Part shown: positions 50,901-59,650 of the stretch, in pieces
Layout of the letters: each line of letters starts with the position of its first letter
How positions within the stretch are numbered: the stretch's first letter is position 1
Assembly (NCBI RefSeq): GCF_000585215.1
Contig: NZ_AONC01000006.1
Location: 1-64,000, forward strand
DNA from: Imhoffiella purpurea
Lineage (GTDB): Bacteria; Pseudomonadota; Gammaproteobacteria; Chromatiales; Chromatiaceae
DNA: 64,000 bases
Direction: 5' to 3'
Notes under the pieces: generated by a model
The model's input: the letters and a program-made list of their open reading frames with translations, nothing else
What the model was told of the DNA's origin: nothing
The model's database searches: none
Made by a program: the position numbers and the translations under genes

Positions 50901-51834
50901 CGGGTGCCTGGGCGCCCTCTGACCAGTCGGCGACGGACCGGAGCAGCTGGTCGAATTTGTCCGGCTTGGCGCTGTCGTGCGAGGTGCCGTTGAGATGCGG
51001 CCGCAGGTCGCGCAGCAGCGACTCAAGACCGGCCCGGTCCGCCCGCCAGGCCGCGCGCGCCCGATCCTCCAGTGCATGCAGCTCGGTCTCGAGCTCTGCG
51101 CATTCGGCCTCGATCGCCCGTCGCTCGGCGGACCAGGCCAGGTGCGCGGACAGGGGCGCATCCAGCGAAGCGCAGATCAGCGGCTCGCCCTTGTAGGTGA
51201 ATCCGGAATCGCGCCGCCGGATCCATTCCGAGAGCTCGCGGCCCAGGGCCTCGGGCGACCCCGCGACCTCCAGCACGGCCTCCGCCCGGTCCGGTTCGAG
51301 CGGATAGAAATGGGCGCGCCAATAGTCCCTCAGCACCTCAGCCACCAGATCGGACTGGTCGGTGACCAGCTCGCGGTCGAACAGACCCCGGGTGTCGAAG
51401 GCGTGCTCCGCGAGCATGCGGTTGCACCAGCCGTGGATGGTCGAGATGACCGCCTCGTCCATGGCCTCGGCGGCAAGCCGCAGACGGCGCGCGCATCCGG
51501 GCCATGCCTCCGGTGGGTAGGCGGCCCGCAGCTCCCTCATGGGGTCGCGGCCCGAGGGGGGCTTCCCCCTGTCCTCGTCCCTCGACTCGAAGAGCGCCGA
51601 CGCCTCGACCAGACGCGCGCGGATGCGGTCGCGCAGCTCCTGGGTCGCGGCCTCGGTGAAGGTCAGCACCAGGATGTCCGAGGGCGTCAGATCGCGCCCG
51701 AAGCGGGTCTCGTGTCCCAGGACCAGACGGGTGTAGAGGAGCGCCAGGGTGAAGGTCTTGCCGGTCCCGGCGCTGGCCTCGATGAGACGGCTTCCCTCGA
51801 AAGGGAAACGGAGCGGTTCGAGTGTCCGGCTCAT
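47965..51834 (-). CDS. recB: Exodeoxyribonuclease V beta subunit (RecB helicase-nuclease)
   Basis: A 1289-residue UvrD-like helicase with a C-terminal nuclease. Walker A is in LIEASAGTGKTFTLALLYTR near residue 18, Walker B in LIDEFQDTDP, and motif VI in LLYVAFTRARHA. The nuclease domain has the metal-binding residues in GTFLHGILE, FVDLVFEHRG and YYLADWKSNKLG. It unwinds and degrades double-strand ends and loads RecA with RecC and RecD. The ATG overlaps the recC stop (ATGA). The chain is somewhat longer than the E. coli protein, with an Ala/Glu-rich linker around residue 975. Confidence 0.96.
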   Translation of the reverse strand: MSRTLEPLRFPFEGSRLIEASAGTGKTFTLALLYTRLVLGHETRFGRDLTPSDILVLTFTEAATQELRDRIRARLVEASALFESRDEDRGKPPSGRDPMRELRAAYPPEAWPGCARRLRLAAEAMDEAVISTIHGWCNRMLAEHAFDTRGLFDRELVTDQSDLVAEVLRDYWRAHFYPLEPDRAEAVLEVAGSPEALGRELSEWIRRRDSGFTYKGEPLICASLDAPLSAHLAWSAERRAIEAECAELETELHALEDRARAAWRADRAGLESLLRDLRPHLNGTSHDSAKPDKFDQLLRSVADWSEGAQAPGKLKNFAQGAFSFKKTAKVRTEPVHAAFQAIADWTAADGARPVPPDPPEPPLKPCLLAHAAAWVRRELDRRLRRRAEMGFDDLLRQLDSALDPDLGGDRAAHLAETIRRQFPVALIDEFQDTDPIQYRIFDRIYRVAKPHPGSALVMIGDPKQAIYGFRGADIHAYLAARSATEGRHDSLDTNYRATKPLVAACNQLFKHAEKSWDRGAFRFRNETGENPIPFEPVLAKGRPERLRLDGSEPPALTFWTLDAGEDPVSPETYRRTMAETAATRIVDWLSAARRGQAGFAGEGGFEPLRPRDIAILVRTGQEAALMREALAERQVPSVYLSDRDSVLETREAADLLHWLRACAAPGDEGLVRAALGTNTLAVPLAELARLQDDELEWEEQVERFGLYQRIWRRQGVLAMLHRLMQDLDLPARLVGRADGERILTNLLHLAEWLQSAATAIDGEQALIRHLAEQLGSSDSEQILRLESDAELIQVVTIHKSKGLEYPLVLLPFICGWKEVDGRRHQVPYRHDGQTYLEIAAKSGFAEAWQAADEARLSEDMRLLYVAFTRARHAIWAGIAPLKSGRSRRPQLEKSAIGHLLGGGAVFEDPQAVWEALGELKGKCKDIRIEPVPTALAIPLQPEDVRTLDRARPAPEIRLQPWWIASYSALRRGAGAETGSDPTLSAETAEQETAQEESANASGPAAPTRDPAETGPSRGRLHDLPAGGRYGTFLHGILEWAADQRARTADGRLLRGYAAAAESDALRREMLGRRCNLRDLERWIDPLDAWLSDLLGRTWRLRDLAPDPADPPELALRDLEPERMQVEMEFWLPSLGVDTRRIDRLALDHIHPGIPRPALAPHRLNGMLKGFVDLVFEHRGRYYLADWKSNKLGDTDADYGTEAMRAAILEERYDLQYLLYLLALHRQLKARLPGYDYERHVGGAIYVFLRGTENPSQGLYMDRPGREAIETLDALFAGGRATEGGSDADR

Positions 51835-54800
51835 GTCGGATTCACCTCCGTGCGGGTCGCCGGATCCAGGCTCGGGTGCTCGAAGAGCGGCCGGTAGAGC
51901 CGGTCGATCAGCGTCTCGAATATCGGGCCGGCGGAGAGCCGGCCGTAGTTCGGCCAAAAGCGCGCATAGCCCGGGTGGTCGTCGATTTCTCCGGCCTGGT
52001 TGAAGCCACCCTCGTAGACGGCCGTAGGGTTCGCGGATTTGCCCTCCTGCGAGCGGAGCAGGGCGAAGCCCGTCCGGCAGGCGAGCGGTTGGAGTGTCGT
52101 CATGCCCTGGAGATAGGCGTCGAGCAGGTCCTCCAGCAGCGCGCGCGCGGTCTCGACCGGTAGCGGGTCCAGGGCCAGGTCGGTCTCGGGTCCCAGCAGC
52201 CGGGTGACGACCGGGCCCTCGAGCTGGGCGGCGAGATGCGTTGGCCAGTGGCGCACCAGATGGTGCCACTTGAGGTCGTCGCCGGCGTGGAGCCGGCTGG
52301 CCTGGAGCTGGACCAGGATGCAGCGTCCGTCCGCGTTCCGGCGCAGGTCGTCGAGGCTGTCCTCGAGCCGGATCCCGGGCCGTTCGAGCAGCAGTCGCCT
52401 GGACGGACAGGGCTCCGGATAGTCCCTCAGCAGCGCCTGATAGCGGGCGACCGGGTCGCGCAGATGCTCGGTCAGCGACTGGATCCAGGCCGCGTCGAAG
52501 GGCGGCAGGGGCAGATGGCCGGCGCGGGCCAGGCGCCCCATGTCCCGCTCCAGGGCGGTCTCGACAGGGATGTCCGGATCCCGGTGCAGACGGCTCGCGA
52601 CCGACTGGATCAGGCGGTTCTGCAGGTCCCAGTTCTGCAGGGCCGTCAGCGCGAAGGTCTCCTCGTCCTCGGCGCCCTCGCCGGGCTCGGTGAAATGGAG
52701 CGCGAGCCTTTGTCGATAGAAACTCGCGACCGGATGGCGCAGGAAGCGCCCCAGCGTCTGCAGCCGGACGGGCGCGTCCAGGATTGGCGTATCGAGGCTG
52801 GGCGGCGGCTCGATGTCGGATGGACGCTCCTCGTGGACCAGACGCCATTCGCCGGCATAGGTGAAGAGCCTCGGATCCCGCCCGGGCTCGAAATAGCGCC
52901 GGCTGAAGGGCTGAAGCGGATGCTCGGTGGTGAGCGCCTCCAGCAGGTCCTCTCCGCTGCCGCCGGGCGTGCGCCAGGCGGCGGCGATGTGGTCGCGCAG
53001 CTGCCCGACCAGCACCGAGGGCGGTCTGACCGAGTTGTCCCGGATGCTGCGTCCGACCCAGCCGATGACCAGGCGCTCGCGCGCCGAGAGCAGCGCCTCG
53101 AGGAAGAGATAGCGGTCGTCCTCGCGGCGCGAGCGGTCGCCGGGGCGGTAGTCGTCGGCCATGAGGTCGAAGTCGGCCGGCCGCCGGCTGCGCGGATAGT
53201 CGCCGTCGTTCATCCCCAGCAGCCAGATGTGGCGGAAGGGGATGGCGCGCATCGGCATGAGGGTGGCGAAGTTGATCGCGCCGGCGAGGAAGCGCTGGCT
53301 CAGCGCGGGCTGGTCGATCTCGCCCAGCAGTGCCTCGCGTACCACCTCGAGCGGCAGGTCCTCTCCGGTCGCCCCGCCTTGGCGGCAGGCGTCCTCCCAG
53401 TGCTCGAGCGCCTGCTGGACCTGGGCGATGGCCAGCGCATCCGGGTCGCCCGTCTCGGCGAAGGCGTCGGCGAGCAGCCGGCCGATCAGCGCGGCCCATT
53501 CGGCGGGCCGACGCGCCTGCTGCAGCTCGGTCCAATAGTGCTCCAGGGTCTCCAGGAGCCGGCTCAGCGGGCCCAGCAGGGCCGCCTCCAGACCGCCGAT
53601 CTCGTCGTAGGGCTCCACGCCGCGCCAGGGTCCGGCCCCGGCGCTGGCGAACCCGAGCAGCATGCGTGCGAGGCCGAAGCGCCAGCTGTTCTGCTCCAGT
53701 CCCTCCGGCAGGTCGAGCGCGGCACGCTGGCGGGCGTCCAGGCCCCAGCGGATGTTGGCGCCCGCGACCCAGGCGCGCAGCCGCGGCAGGTCGGACTCCT
53801 CGATGCAGAAACGGGCGCGCAGGGCCGGGATGTCGAGCAGGTCGAGCAGCTCGCTCACGGCGAACCGCGAGCCGGGCAGTCTGAGCAATGTCTCCAGTCC
53901 GATCAGCAGCGGGTTGCGGTGGCGCAGACCCTGGTCCGAGATGTGGAAGGGGACGAAGCGCGGATCGCCCGGCTCCAGCCGGCCGAAGACGGCCTGGATG
54001 TGGGGCGCATAGGTGTCGATGTTCGGCACCATGACCAGCACCTCGCGCGGCTGCAGCGGCCGGCCGGTGCGGGCGGAGCGCTCGAAGGCGTCGAGCAGCT
54101 GGTCCTGGAGGATCTCCATCTCGCGCTGCGGGCCGTGGGCGACCAGGAACTCCAGGCTGCGGTCCGCGTCCGGGTCGATCCGGGTGTCCGACTCCCGGCG
54201 CTCCTGCAGCGGACGCAGATCCAGGATGTCGCCCTGCAGCTGGCGAAGCAGGCTCGATTCGCCGGGGGATTCGAAGAGATCGATCTCCAGGCTCTGGGCG
54301 CGGAAGTGCGATTCGTAGGACTCGCGCCGGTCGTGCTCGTCGAGCAGACGGATGTAGTCGCGGCCCTGCTTGCCCCAGGCGGCGAGCAGCGGATGGCCGT
54401 GCAGATGCAGCAGATCTTCGTCCAGGTCCTCGGGCACCTTGCGCGCCGCGCTGCGGCGGTAGGCGCGGCGGAACAGCTCGCGTCCCTCGACGATGTCGCC
54501 CCAGTAGTGCCGGCTCGGGTTGTGCACGAAGAGCATCACCTGCGAGCGTCCGGCGATCGCCTCCAGTACCTCGAGCGATTGGCGCGGCATCGAGGAGACG
54601 CCGAAGAGGATGACCCGGCGCGGCAGCCGTTCGCCGTCGCCTGGATCCTCGAAGCTGGGCGCGGCCTCGAGAAAGCGGAGATGGACGGCGGCGCGGCTGG
54701 CGCGGTCGAAGGGGCCGTCGCCGAGATCCGGGTCCGAGGCGATGTCGTCCCTCAGCGCGCGCCAGAGCGCCGGCTGCCAGCGCTGGGCCGGGTCGATCGC

Positions 54801-55346
54801 GGGGCGCTCGCCGTTCGGGCGGATGAGGATGTCCTGGCCCCGCTCCCAGGCGTCCAGCCAGTCGGCGCGGTAGACCTGATACTGGTCGAACAGATCGGCG
54901 AGGCGCGCGGCCAGCTGATGGCGACGGCGCGCGTCCTCGTCGCCGTCGAGGAAGCCGGTCAGCGGCGCCTGCCAGCCGCCGTCCGGGTCGAGCGTCCCGA
55001 GCAGCCGGTAGAGCCGCCAGGTCAGGGGCCTCTTGTCGAAGGGCGAGCTGTCCGGAAGATCGCCGAGGACGGCGCGATAGGCCTCCCAGACGAAGCGTCC
55101 CGGCAGCATGATCCGCATCGCCGCGGCGATGCCGCAGCCGCCAGTTTCATCCTCGCTCGGGTCCGCGGCCAGCGCCAGCCTCAGCCACTGGGCGATACCG
55201 TTGCTCTGGACCAGTACCAGCTCGTCCTCCAGCGGTGCGAGCGGATAGCGCTTCATCCAGGTGACCATGAGGCTGCGCAGCAGCTCCAGGCGGTTGCCCT
55301 GGATCAGCATGAATCCGGTCGGCCACTCGTCCGTTCGCAGCGACAT
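51831..55346 (-). CDS. recC: Exodeoxyribonuclease V gamma subunit (RecC)
   Basis: A 1171-residue RecC. The start GFMLIQGNRLELLRSLMVTW, then ELVLVQSNGIAQWLRLALA, matches the family's inactivated helicase fold. FRHIWLLGMNDGDYPRSRRP around residue 700 is also characteristic. RecC holds RecB and RecD together and recognises Chi in E. coli; the Chi of this organism is unknown. It starts 15 bases after ureG, so recCBD is probably transcribed together with that urease accessory gene. Confidence 0.95.
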   Translation of the reverse strand: MSLRTDEWPTGFMLIQGNRLELLRSLMVTWMKRYPLAPLEDELVLVQSNGIAQWLRLALAADPSEDETGGCGIAAAMRIMLPGRFVWEAYRAVLGDLPDSSPFDKRPLTWRLYRLLGTLDPDGGWQAPLTGFLDGDEDARRRHQLAARLADLFDQYQVYRADWLDAWERGQDILIRPNGERPAIDPAQRWQPALWRALRDDIASDPDLGDGPFDRASRAAVHLRFLEAAPSFEDPGDGERLPRRVILFGVSSMPRQSLEVLEAIAGRSQVMLFVHNPSRHYWGDIVEGRELFRRAYRRSAARKVPEDLDEDLLHLHGHPLLAAWGKQGRDYIRLLDEHDRRESYESHFRAQSLEIDLFESPGESSLLRQLQGDILDLRPLQERRESDTRIDPDADRSLEFLVAHGPQREMEILQDQLLDAFERSARTGRPLQPREVLVMVPNIDTYAPHIQAVFGRLEPGDPRFVPFHISDQGLRHRNPLLIGLETLLRLPGSRFAVSELLDLLDIPALRARFCIEESDLPRLRAWVAGANIRWGLDARQRAALDLPEGLEQNSWRFGLARMLLGFASAGAGPWRGVEPYDEIGGLEAALLGPLSRLLETLEHYWTELQQARRPAEWAALIGRLLADAFAETGDPDALAIAQVQQALEHWEDACRQGGATGEDLPLEVVREALLGEIDQPALSQRFLAGAINFATLMPMRAIPFRHIWLLGMNDGDYPRSRRPADFDLMADDYRPGDRSRREDDRYLFLEALLSARERLVIGWVGRSIRDNSVRPPSVLVGQLRDHIAAAWRTPGGSGEDLLEALTTEHPLQPFSRRYFEPGRDPRLFTYAGEWRLVHEERPSDIEPPPSLDTPILDAPVRLQTLGRFLRHPVASFYRQRLALHFTEPGEGAEDEETFALTALQNWDLQNRLIQSVASRLHRDPDIPVETALERDMGRLARAGHLPLPPFDAAWIQSLTEHLRDPVARYQALLRDYPEPCPSRRLLLERPGIRLEDSLDDLRRNADGRCILVQLQASRLHAGDDLKWHHLVRHWPTHLAAQLEGPVVTRLLGPETDLALDPLPVETARALLEDLLDAYLQGMTTLQPLACRTGFALLRSQEGKSANPTAVYEGGFNQAGEIDDHPGYARFWPNYGRLSAGPIFETLIDRLYRPLFEHPSLDPATRTEVNPT

Positions 55347-55361
55347 GCGGGTCTCCTCGCG

Positions 55362-55982
<621 letters not shown>

Positions 55983-56299
55983 TTGATGCTCCTCGGGCGG
56001 AGAACGGCCGTCTCCGCGCCATGGCTGGGTGATGGCGTTCGCGACGCTTCGCCGACGTTGCCGGCTAATGTACATGGTGGAAGGCCAACTCGATATCTTC
56101 TAGATCGCCGCGCAAGCGTTGTGCCTCTCTGTACCTTTGGGCAGGTAACGGTTCGGGTCCGGGGCGGGCGCGATGTCCATCACGCCTCCCACTCCACGCA
56201 GGAACGCCTTTGAGATGTTTGGTTACACTAGCCTTCAAATCGGATTTCAACAATAAAATATTGATTTTTATATTTTTTATTGTTATTCGGAATAGCGGT
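55983..56299. other. Low-GC stretch upstream of ureG, no clear gene
   Basis: Between ureG and the GNAT gene. On the minus strand a 26-codon frame starting near 56174 has a good GGGAGG ribosome binding site (MDIAPAPDPNRYLPKGTERH at its start). A second frame ends in [16 protein letters not shown] just before 56064. Joining them needs a one-base shift, and I recognise neither, so this may be the decayed end of a small gene. The right half is strikingly AT-rich for this genome. Confidence 0.35.
56249..56284. repeat. AT-rich inverted repeat at the 3' end of the GNAT gene
   Basis: AACAATAAAATAT (56249-56261) and ATATTTTTTATTGTT (56270-56284) are near reverse complements around a short loop. The stem lies 16 bases after the GNAT stop on the minus strand and could act as a terminator in either direction. 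Its base composition differs sharply from the surroundings and suggests imported DNA. Confidence 0.45.
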
Positions 56300-56869
56300 C
56301 TAGCTTGCCTGTTCGAGCGCGCGCCACCTCTCCCGCGAGAGCCGATACAAGCAGTGCTCCCGAACCAGGCTTTCGGCGGGAACGGCCGGATGTTCGAAGG
56401 TGGCGGATTCCTCGACCATCCCGAGCCGCTCCATGACGTTCCTCGAACGTCGATTGCGAGCGGCGGTGAAAGAGACGATTTCGGAGAGTCCGATCCCTTC
56501 GAAGCCAACCTGCAAGGCTCCTTGGGCGGCCTCCGTTGCGAAGCCCTGTCCCCAATACGCATGCGCAAGCCGCCACCCGATCTCGACGCAGGGTGAGAAG
56601 GGCAGCTCTGGAATGGGTACGTGCAGCCCCACGAATCCGATGAATTCTCCGCTTCCCTTGATTTCCGTCGCCCAGAACCCCCAGCCGCGCTCGGCGATCA
56701 GCGCCTCACAGCGATCAGCTATGGCATCGCTCTCGGATCGATCGAGAGACGATGGAAAGAATTCCATGACCCGTGGGTCGGCGTTGACCGCGGCGAAGGG
56801 CGCCCTGTCTTTCGGTTGCCACTGGCGGAGGCGGAGTCGAGGCGTTTCGAATTCGATTGGGGTGATCAT
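56300..56869 (-). CDS. GNAT-family N-acetyltransferase (RimJ/RimL-like)
   Basis: A 189-residue acetyltransferase of the Acetyltransf_3 group. The N-terminus FETPRLRLRQWQPKDRAPFA, the middle EFIGFVGLHVP, and the acetyl-CoA loop region EIGWRLAHAYWGQGFATEAA are typical, followed by SFTAARNRRSRNVMERLGM. Substrate is unknown; relatives modify ribosomal proteins or small amines. It interrupts the urease genes. A longer form starting at 56944 would read through the 13-base tandem repeat. Confidence 0.85.
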   Translation of the reverse strand: MITPIEFETPRLRLRQWQPKDRAPFAAVNADPRVMEFFPSSLDRSESDAIADRCEALIAERGWGFWATEIKGSGEFIGFVGLHVPIPELPFSPCVEIGWRLAHAYWGQGFATEAAQGALQVGFEGIGLSEIVSFTAARNRRSRNVMERLGMVEESATFEHPAVPAESLVREHCLYRLSRERWRALEQAS

Positions 56870-56884
56870 CGTGGATAATATATC

Positions 56885-56924
56885 CGTTCCTTTTCCGCGT
56901 TCCTTTTCCGCGTTCCTTATTCCG
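56885..56924. repeat. 13-base tandem repeat before the GNAT gene
   Basis: CGTTCCTTTTCCG occurs twice in exact tandem (56885-56910), followed by a third, imperfect copy CGTTCCTTATTCCG. It lies 15-55 bases upstream of the GNAT start. Copy-number change here would shift spacing in the leader, or the frame if the longer start is used. Confidence 0.7.
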
Positions 56925-57120
56925 GGTGTTGTCGGAGTTGGCACGAATTCCTTCGCGCCCCCCAGCCGTCACCGCTGTGTGATATGTCCTCAAGAATCCT
57001 AATGCCGTAGCTGAAGAGTCGGCCCCGGGTGTGCTAGTCTCCTTTCGAGATCAGTGAATTCGAACGCTGTCAAGCGTCTGATCGCAGTATCCTGTGTTTC
57101 CTCAAAGGATGCGCACCGCA

Positions 57121-57207
57121 GGGCGGGGCTTCGATGTTCGAAGGCGCCCGTTCTCGCAACCGACGATGAATTCCGCCTCGTGGGGTTCCTAACCCTCGGG
57201 GTTTTTT
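57121..57207 (+). terminator. Hairpin and intrinsic terminator in a leader before the ART-like cassette
   Basis: GGGCG-GGG-CTTCGA (57121-57134) pairs with TCGAAG-G-CGCCC (57138-57149). About 40 bases later AACCC-TCG-GGGTT (57191-57203) is followed directly by TTTT, a short intrinsic terminator on the plus strand. It ends 40 bases before the first gene of the cassette. A candidate extended -10 (TGCTAGTCT, near 57032-57040) lies upstream, so a transcript of about 160 bases could end here. It could be a small RNA or an attenuated leader. Confidence 0.5.
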
Positions 57208-57246
57208 GTCTTGGGCGTCACCTACGTCCACGCGAGGAGCTTCGCC

Positions 57247-57441
57247 ATGACCCGATCGGAAGCCGCCAGAAATATCTTGAATATGCGGGCGTTTCGCCGC
57301 CAAGTGACGGCCTCGCCAGAGGCTGCGCGCCAAGCCCTCAAGGATGCCGGGATCATGACCGAGGAGGGGCGGATTGCCGCGCCCTACAAGGCGCTCTTCG
57401 AGCGTGAAACCAGCAAGTGTACCGAAGAAACCCAAGCATAG
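57247..57441 (+). CDS. Small protein paired with the ART-like gene
   Basis: A 64-residue protein, helical in appearance: SEAARNILNMRAFRRQV, then EAARQALKDAGIMTEEGRI, then a short tail. AGGAG lies eight bases before the ATG. I do not recognise the family with certainty. Its 3' end overlaps the next gene by 25 bases, the tight coupling common in toxin-antitoxin pairs, where the first small protein is often the antitoxin. That role is inferred from arrangement only. Confidence 0.6.
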   Translation: MTRSEAARNILNMRAFRRQVTASPEAARQALKDAGIMTEEGRIAAPYKALFERETSKCTEETQA

Positions 57442-58067
57442 TCTTCGGGTTTCATGCGACGACGGCCGAGACGGCCAGAGCGCTCGTCGAGCGTCCTGAG
57501 ACCCCATTCAGGCCCAGCGAGAACGATTACGATTGGCTGGGATATGGGATGTACTTTTGGGAGAACAGCGTTCATCGCGCCGAGCGGTTTGCGAAGGATC
57601 TCCGGATTCGGGATGCCGTGGTGGTCGGGGCGGCGCTCGACTTGGGACATTGCCTGGATCTGACGGACAGCGAGGCGCTCGCCTATCTGGCGAGTGCCTA
57701 TCAGGTCCTCAGGGCCACGCTGGGTAAGGTCGGCATACCTTTGCCGGAGAACAGGTCTCCCAAATCCTGTACCAGCGGCGACCTTCTGCTTCGCAAGCTC
57801 GACTGTGCGGTGATCAACTTTCTCCATTCGCAACGCGACAGAGCTTGGCGTGACCGCGTGGCCGACGGACACGAGCCGGAAGAGCCGCCCTACGATTCGG
57901 TTCGCGGCGTCTTCTGGGAGGGCGACGATCTTTACCCGGGAGCTGGTTTCAAGGAGAAGAACCACATCCAGCTTTGCATCCGCAATCCGAACTGCATCAA
58001 GGGATTCTTCTATCCGAGGAACAGTGTGCAGTGGCCCCTGCCTGAAAATGCCTCGCTAGAGCGGTAG
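57417..58067 (+). CDS. Putative ADP-ribosyltransferase-like protein
   Basis: A 216-residue protein starting with GTG. The segment FGFHATTAETARALVERPE, then YDWLGYGMYFWENSVHRAERFAKD, resembles the first two motifs of PARP/DarT-like ADP-ribosyltransferases: histidine after the first strand, then GxGxYF with a tyrosine, then an alanine-rich helix. Later conserved-looking parts are LDLGHCLDLTDSEA, LLRKLDCAVIN and NHIQLCIRNPNCIKGFF. I know of similar unnamed bacterial proteins but not of a characterised one. The catalytic third residue is not obvious; E or Q near the C-terminal half is possible. Overlap with a small upstream gene suggests a toxin-antitoxin-like module. Confidence 0.5.
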   Translation: MYRRNPSIVFGFHATTAETARALVERPETPFRPSENDYDWLGYGMYFWENSVHRAERFAKDLRIRDAVVVGAALDLGHCLDLTDSEALAYLASAYQVLRATLGKVGIPLPENRSPKSCTSGDLLLRKLDCAVINFLHSQRDRAWRDRVADGHEPEEPPYDSVRGVFWEGDDLYPGAGFKEKNHIQLCIRNPNCIKGFFYPRNSVQWPLPENASLER

Positions 58068-58135
58068 CCGTTGGGCGATATCCCGCCGGAGACGCCCTCG
58101 TTCCTGACTCTCCTCTCCCGTTCCGCAAAGCCCCA

Positions 58136-58326
58136 TCACCAGACCTCGAGCCGACTGGCGAAGAGATCGAGTCCGGGGATGCGGACCTCGTCCCTGGCGG
58201 TTTCGAGCTACTGGGCGCGCCAGGTCCCGTCGCCCGGAATGGTCGCGCGCTTGATCTTGTCCTCAATGTCCACCGGCCATGCTTGCTGGGTCTCCAGACC
58301 ATCCTCGTCGAGAGCGGCGGTTCGGC
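58136..58326 (-). pseudogene. Degenerate reading-frame remnant beside ureF
   Basis: One minus-strand frame reads KRATIPGDGTWRAQ, a TAG stop, and then LETARDEVRIPGLDLFASRL in the same frame. The ending resembles the C-terminus of Uma2 (DUF820) endonuclease-like proteins, where a GxW strand is followed by a PGLxL strand. With no start region and an internal stop it is not a working gene. The family call is weak. Confidence 0.25.
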
Positions 58327-58998
58327 TCAGGACCGGAACAACCGGGTGTACTGGGTCTCGTGCAGGCTGCTGGCGATGGCGAGCGCGGGCGCGCCGGCGC
58401 CGATCTCCGCGTCCTCGACGGCGAGCGCACGGTCGATGGCGCGCGGGACGGACTGGATCAGCCGGGCGAGCGTCCGCTGGCCCTGGGTCTGGCCGAGCGG
58501 GACGATCTTGACGGCGGCGATCACCAGATTCTCCAGCCAGCTCCAGGCATAGGCGAGCAGCGTGCGGCGCGGGTCGATGTCCCAGCGGGCGGCAGCGTAG
58601 GCGAAGCCGGCCGCCTGGGCCCGGGCGATCGCCGGCTTGCGGTCCGCGGCGCCCTCCACCTCCAGAGACACCAGCAGGTCGGCCAGGGCGCGGCCCCGGT
58701 TGGATTCCTCGTCGCGCAGCTCGCGGGTCTCGCGGCTGGCGAGCAGCAGGTCGGTCCAGTCCGTCATGGCGCAATCGTCGCTCGCGAGCGCCGCGGCGTG
58801 CAGCCGGGCGACCAGCGGCAGGTCGAGTCTGGCCATCTGGTTGCGCAGTTGGTCCCCCAGCCATCCTTCCAGGTCGGCCGGGCTGCGTACCCAGCCGCAT
58901 TCGACGGCCCACTCGATCCCCTGCGAATAGCTGAACGCGCCGGTCGGCAGTGTCGGACTCGCCAGGTGCAGCAGCCGCAGCAGGGTCAGGTCAGCCAT
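58327..58998 (-). CDS. ureF: Urease accessory protein UreF
   Basis: A 223-residue UreF. The N-terminus LLRLLHLASPTLPTGAFSYSQGIEWAVE is diagnostic, and the chain ends with SLHETQYTRLFRS, the usual C-terminus. UreF is the bridge between apo-urease with UreD and the GTPase UreG. It overlaps the end of ureE by eight bases. The ATG at 59001 just before is an equally possible start. Confidence 0.94.
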   Translation of the reverse strand: MADLTLLRLLHLASPTLPTGAFSYSQGIEWAVECGWVRSPADLEGWLGDQLRNQMARLDLPLVARLHAAALASDDCAMTDWTDLLLASRETRELRDEESNRGRALADLLVSLEVEGAADRKPAIARAQAAGFAYAAARWDIDPRRTLLAYAWSWLENLVIAAVKIVPLGQTQGQRTLARLIQSVPRAIDRALAVEDAEIGAGAPALAIASSLHETQYTRLFRS

Positions 58999-59452
58999 CA
59001 TGATGATGCCGATGGTCGTGCGCATGATGGCCGGCCCCGTAGGCCCCTGGCTCGGGCTCGAAGGGCGCCTGCTCCAGTCCGACCTCGAGCCCCAGTCCGC
59101 GCAGCATGGCGTCCAGGACGTGGTCGTGCGGGTAGCTCAGACGTCCCGGTCCGATCTGCAGGGCGACGTGACGGTTGCCCAGGTGATAGCAGGCTCGGGC
59201 GAACAGCAGGGGATCGTCGCAGCGCACGCAGGACAGGGCCTCGTCTCCGGCGCGGACGCGAACTGCCAGTCCGTCCTCCGAGATCAGAGAGTCGCCGTCG
59301 CGCAGGCAGATTCCCCGTTCGAGGAAGATGCCGGCCTCGCGGCCGTCGTCGAGCAGGACGCGCAGCCGGCTGCGAATCCTTTGGTCGTAGGTGAGGGTCA
59401 ATGAGACGCCGGTGTCGACGGCCTGGTCTGACTTGCGTGTGAGACGGATCAT
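58991..59452 (-). CDS. ureE: Urease nickel metallochaperone UreE
   Basis: A 153-residue UreE. The N-terminal domain has DQRIRSRLRVLLDDGREAG and FLERGICLRDGDSL, and the metal-binding domain has YHLGNRHVALQIG with the conserved histidine near residue 92. The C-terminus is His-rich (GHHAHDHRHHHDG) and should bind extra nickel. It feeds nickel to UreG. The ATG at 59452 gives the common N-terminus MIRLTRK. Confidence 0.93.
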   Translation of the reverse strand: MIRLTRKSDQAVDTGVSLTLTYDQRIRSRLRVLLDDGREAGIFLERGICLRDGDSLISEDGLAVRVRAGDEALSCVRCDDPLLFARACYHLGNRHVALQIGPGRLSYPHDHVLDAMLRGLGLEVGLEQAPFEPEPGAYGAGHHAHDHRHHHDG

Positions 59453-59650
59453 GGATATCCGGAGTGGTTGAATGTCTTGGACCCCTATGGTCCGCGTCCG
59501 GGGGGCGATTGCCAAGTGGTTCCATGCTCCAGATTTCGATCGCCATCTGTTTTCTAGGTATGGCGCCGAGTCGCGGTTATGCTTCGCGCCCCGGTCTAGG
59601 CGTTTGGGCCGGCATCTCCATTCCAATTTCACGATTCAAGAGGCAATCAC

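Noticed and set aside
57050-57200. Structured region considered as a tRNA or tmRNA end
   Set aside because: The hairpins do not form a cloverleaf, and no CCA-ending acceptor stem or T-loop consensus was found.
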